Below, piece by piece: positions 5,743-6,238 of a stretch of DNA of 6,238 nt; the stretch's first letter is position 1; each line of letters starts with the position of its first letter. The position numbers were made by a program, and so were the translations under genes. The DNA comes from Candidatus Zixiibacteriota bacterium (GTDB lineage: Bacteria > Zixibacteria > MSB-5A5 > SM23-73-2). The stretch lies in NCBI GenBank assembly GCA_030615745.1, contig JAUWYR010000067.1:1-6238 (forward strand), read 5' to 3'. The notes under the pieces are model-generated. The model saw nothing but the letters and a program-made list of their open reading frames with translations. It had not been told where the DNA came from and ran no database searches.

Positions 5743-5833
5743 TTGTAGATCGAGTATGTTCGAGCTTTAGCGAGGACTACTCGATAAATCCCAGATTTGT
5801 CAATTAGGTCTTGCGACCATAATTGACCTACAA
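5743..5833 (-). promoter_or_regulatory. 91-nt cloverleaf (four-way junction) in the kinase leader
   Basis: A 6-bp closing stem, TTGTAG (5743-5748) with CTACAA (5828-5833), encloses three hairpins with no unpaired base between them. Hairpin one is ATCGAGTA (5749-5756) with TACTCGAT (5778-5785), plus a partly paired inner stem. Hairpin two is AAATC (5786-5790) with GATTT (5794-5798). Hairpin three is 12 bp (5799-5810 with 5815-5827), with one bulged base at 5819 and, in the mRNA, a GCAA (GNRA) loop. The last arm overlaps the SD by one base. It may be a cis-acting RNA controlling translation, or a palindromic mobile repeat. It is not a tRNA. Confidence 0.65.
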
Positions 5834-5852
5834 TTTTCTTTCCCTCTTTCAA

Positions 5853-5881
5853 ATTATAGTATTTTTAATTTAAAATTTCAA
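5853..5881 (-). promoter_or_regulatory. Sigma-70-like promoter of the minus-strand operon
   Basis: Read on the minus strand, TTGAAA (5881-5876), a 17-bp spacer and a consensus TATAAT (5858-5853) form a near-ideal promoter. The start of transcription would be near 5846, about 13 nt before the cloverleaf and 115 nt before the kinase ATG. Confidence 0.7.
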
Positions 5882-5911
5882 AAAGAAAAAAGCAAATAAA
5901 AAATATCTTTT

Positions 5912-5934
5912 AAAAGACCAAAAGGGTCTTTTTT
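5912..5934. terminator. Terminator-like hairpin upstream of the operon promoter
   Basis: AAAAGACC (5912-5919) pairs with GGTCTTTT (5925-5932) around a 5-nt loop, with six T in a row at 5929-5934. It is weaker than the palindrome at 5947-5984 and could act as a second stop for readthrough from the outer-membrane protein gene. Confidence 0.5.
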
Positions 5935-5946
5935 ACAAAAATCAAA

Positions 5947-5984
5947 TAAAAAAGCCTCCCCCATTAATGGGGGAGGCTTTTTTA
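5947..5984. terminator. Perfect 38-bp palindromic terminator
   Basis: AAAAAAGCCTCCCCC and GGGGGAGGCTTTTTT are fully complementary around ATTAAT, and the T and A flanks make it a rho-independent terminator on both strands. It lies 13 nt beyond the stop of the right-edge gene and would end that transcript. Confidence 0.9.
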
Positions 5985-5997
5985 GACCTAAAAAATC

Positions 5998-6238
5998 TTA
6001 GAAGGTAATAGAAAAAGATATCCGGTGATTCTCTCCCATGAATTCCTCAGCCTCAGTTATATAGGCATAGTCCAGATCGAATTTGTATATCTTGAGTCCG
6101 CAACCTATGGCAAAAGCTCCATCATTTACTCCACCCCTCAAGGAGGCGAAGTAGTCGATTGAAAACTCATAGGTATATTCGCCGCCAAAATGGAATTTCA
6201 GATCCTGTCTGTGCTCAATCTTTTCAATATCCGCGGTG
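5998..6238 (-). CDS. C-terminal end of a PorV/UPF0164-like outer-membrane beta-barrel protein (partial)
   Basis: The last 79 codons of a minus-strand gene that starts beyond the right edge; the stop TAA is at 6000-5998. The peptide shows alternating beta-strands: KFHFGGEYTYEFSIDYFASL, then GGVNDGAFAIGCGLKIYKFDLDYAY, and the end ENHRISFSITF. Strand-turn patterns such as G-x-A-x-G-x-G-x-K...DYAY and HRISxSxxF are typical of PorV/PorQ and UPF0164 proteins. The terminal Phe is the usual assembly signal of outer-membrane barrels. It sits in the outer membrane and implies a diderm cell. Its role cannot be told from this fragment. A strong terminator follows at once, so it is separate from the kinase operon. 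Confidence 0.8.
   Translation of the reverse strand, partial: TADIEKIEHRQDLKFHFGGEYTYEFSIDYFASLRGGVNDGAFAIGCGLKIYKFDLDYAYITEAEEFMGENHRISFSITF

Noticed and set aside
5743-5833. tRNA gene reading of the cloverleaf
   Set aside because: Arm lengths do not fit, there is no anticodon arm of 5 bp with a 7-nt loop, no 7-bp acceptor stem and no standard T loop, even though a GTTCGAGC string is present.

Overview
The window is AT-rich DNA from a diderm (Gram-negative type) bacterium, probably an uncultured candidate phylum of the FCB or WOR-3/Zixibacteria kind. The evidence is a C-terminal dockerin pair of the GDVNxDG...DVIYLANYLLKGGP type on a secreted multidomain protein, GGGIxC beta-helix repeats ending in an IDAGDP...DMGxFEY module, and the C-terminal end of a PorV/UPF0164-like outer-membrane beta-barrel (HRISFSITF). 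The phylum is inferred from protein style and is not proven.

Left part (1-842, + strand): a broken IS256-family transposase runs in from the left edge. Its N-terminal helical part is joined directly to its C-terminal part, so the central catalytic region is missing, and the last stretch lies in another frame. A perfect 18-bp GC-rich inverted repeat (203-220 / 523-540) brackets the C-terminal part. After the relic comes about 250 bp without a gene. It holds a sigma-70-like promoter (622-649) and an 8-bp-stem palindrome at the predicted transcription start.

Centre (843-3332, + strand): one large gene for a secreted clostripain-like (C11) cysteine peptidase, followed in the same chain by a right-handed beta-helix and two dockerin-like calcium loops. 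A strong bidirectional terminator (3410-3445) separates it from a convergent minus-strand gene set.

Right part (3474-6238, - strand): transcription starts at a TTGAAA-17-TATAAT promoter (5881-5853). It would produce an adenosine-specific-kinase family protein (PF04008), a beta-CASP metallo-beta-lactamase nuclease-like protein of the ligase-associated exonuclease type, and a flavodoxin-like NAD(P)H:FMN oxidoreductase. The first two are separated by a perfect 11-bp hairpin; the last two are 20 nt apart. The flavoprotein carries a degenerate seven-copy heptanucleotide repeat in its coding sequence. At the right edge is the 3' end of an outer-membrane protein gene, followed by two terminator-like palindromes.

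The most striking non-coding signal is in the leader of the kinase gene (5743-5833). A 6-bp closing stem TTGTAG/CTACAA encloses three hairpins that abut without any unpaired base between them. This is a 91-nt cloverleaf (four-way junction) that runs straight into the Shine-Dalgarno sequence. It could be a cis-acting RNA or a palindromic mobile repeat. A genome-wide search for copies and for compensatory changes would decide.
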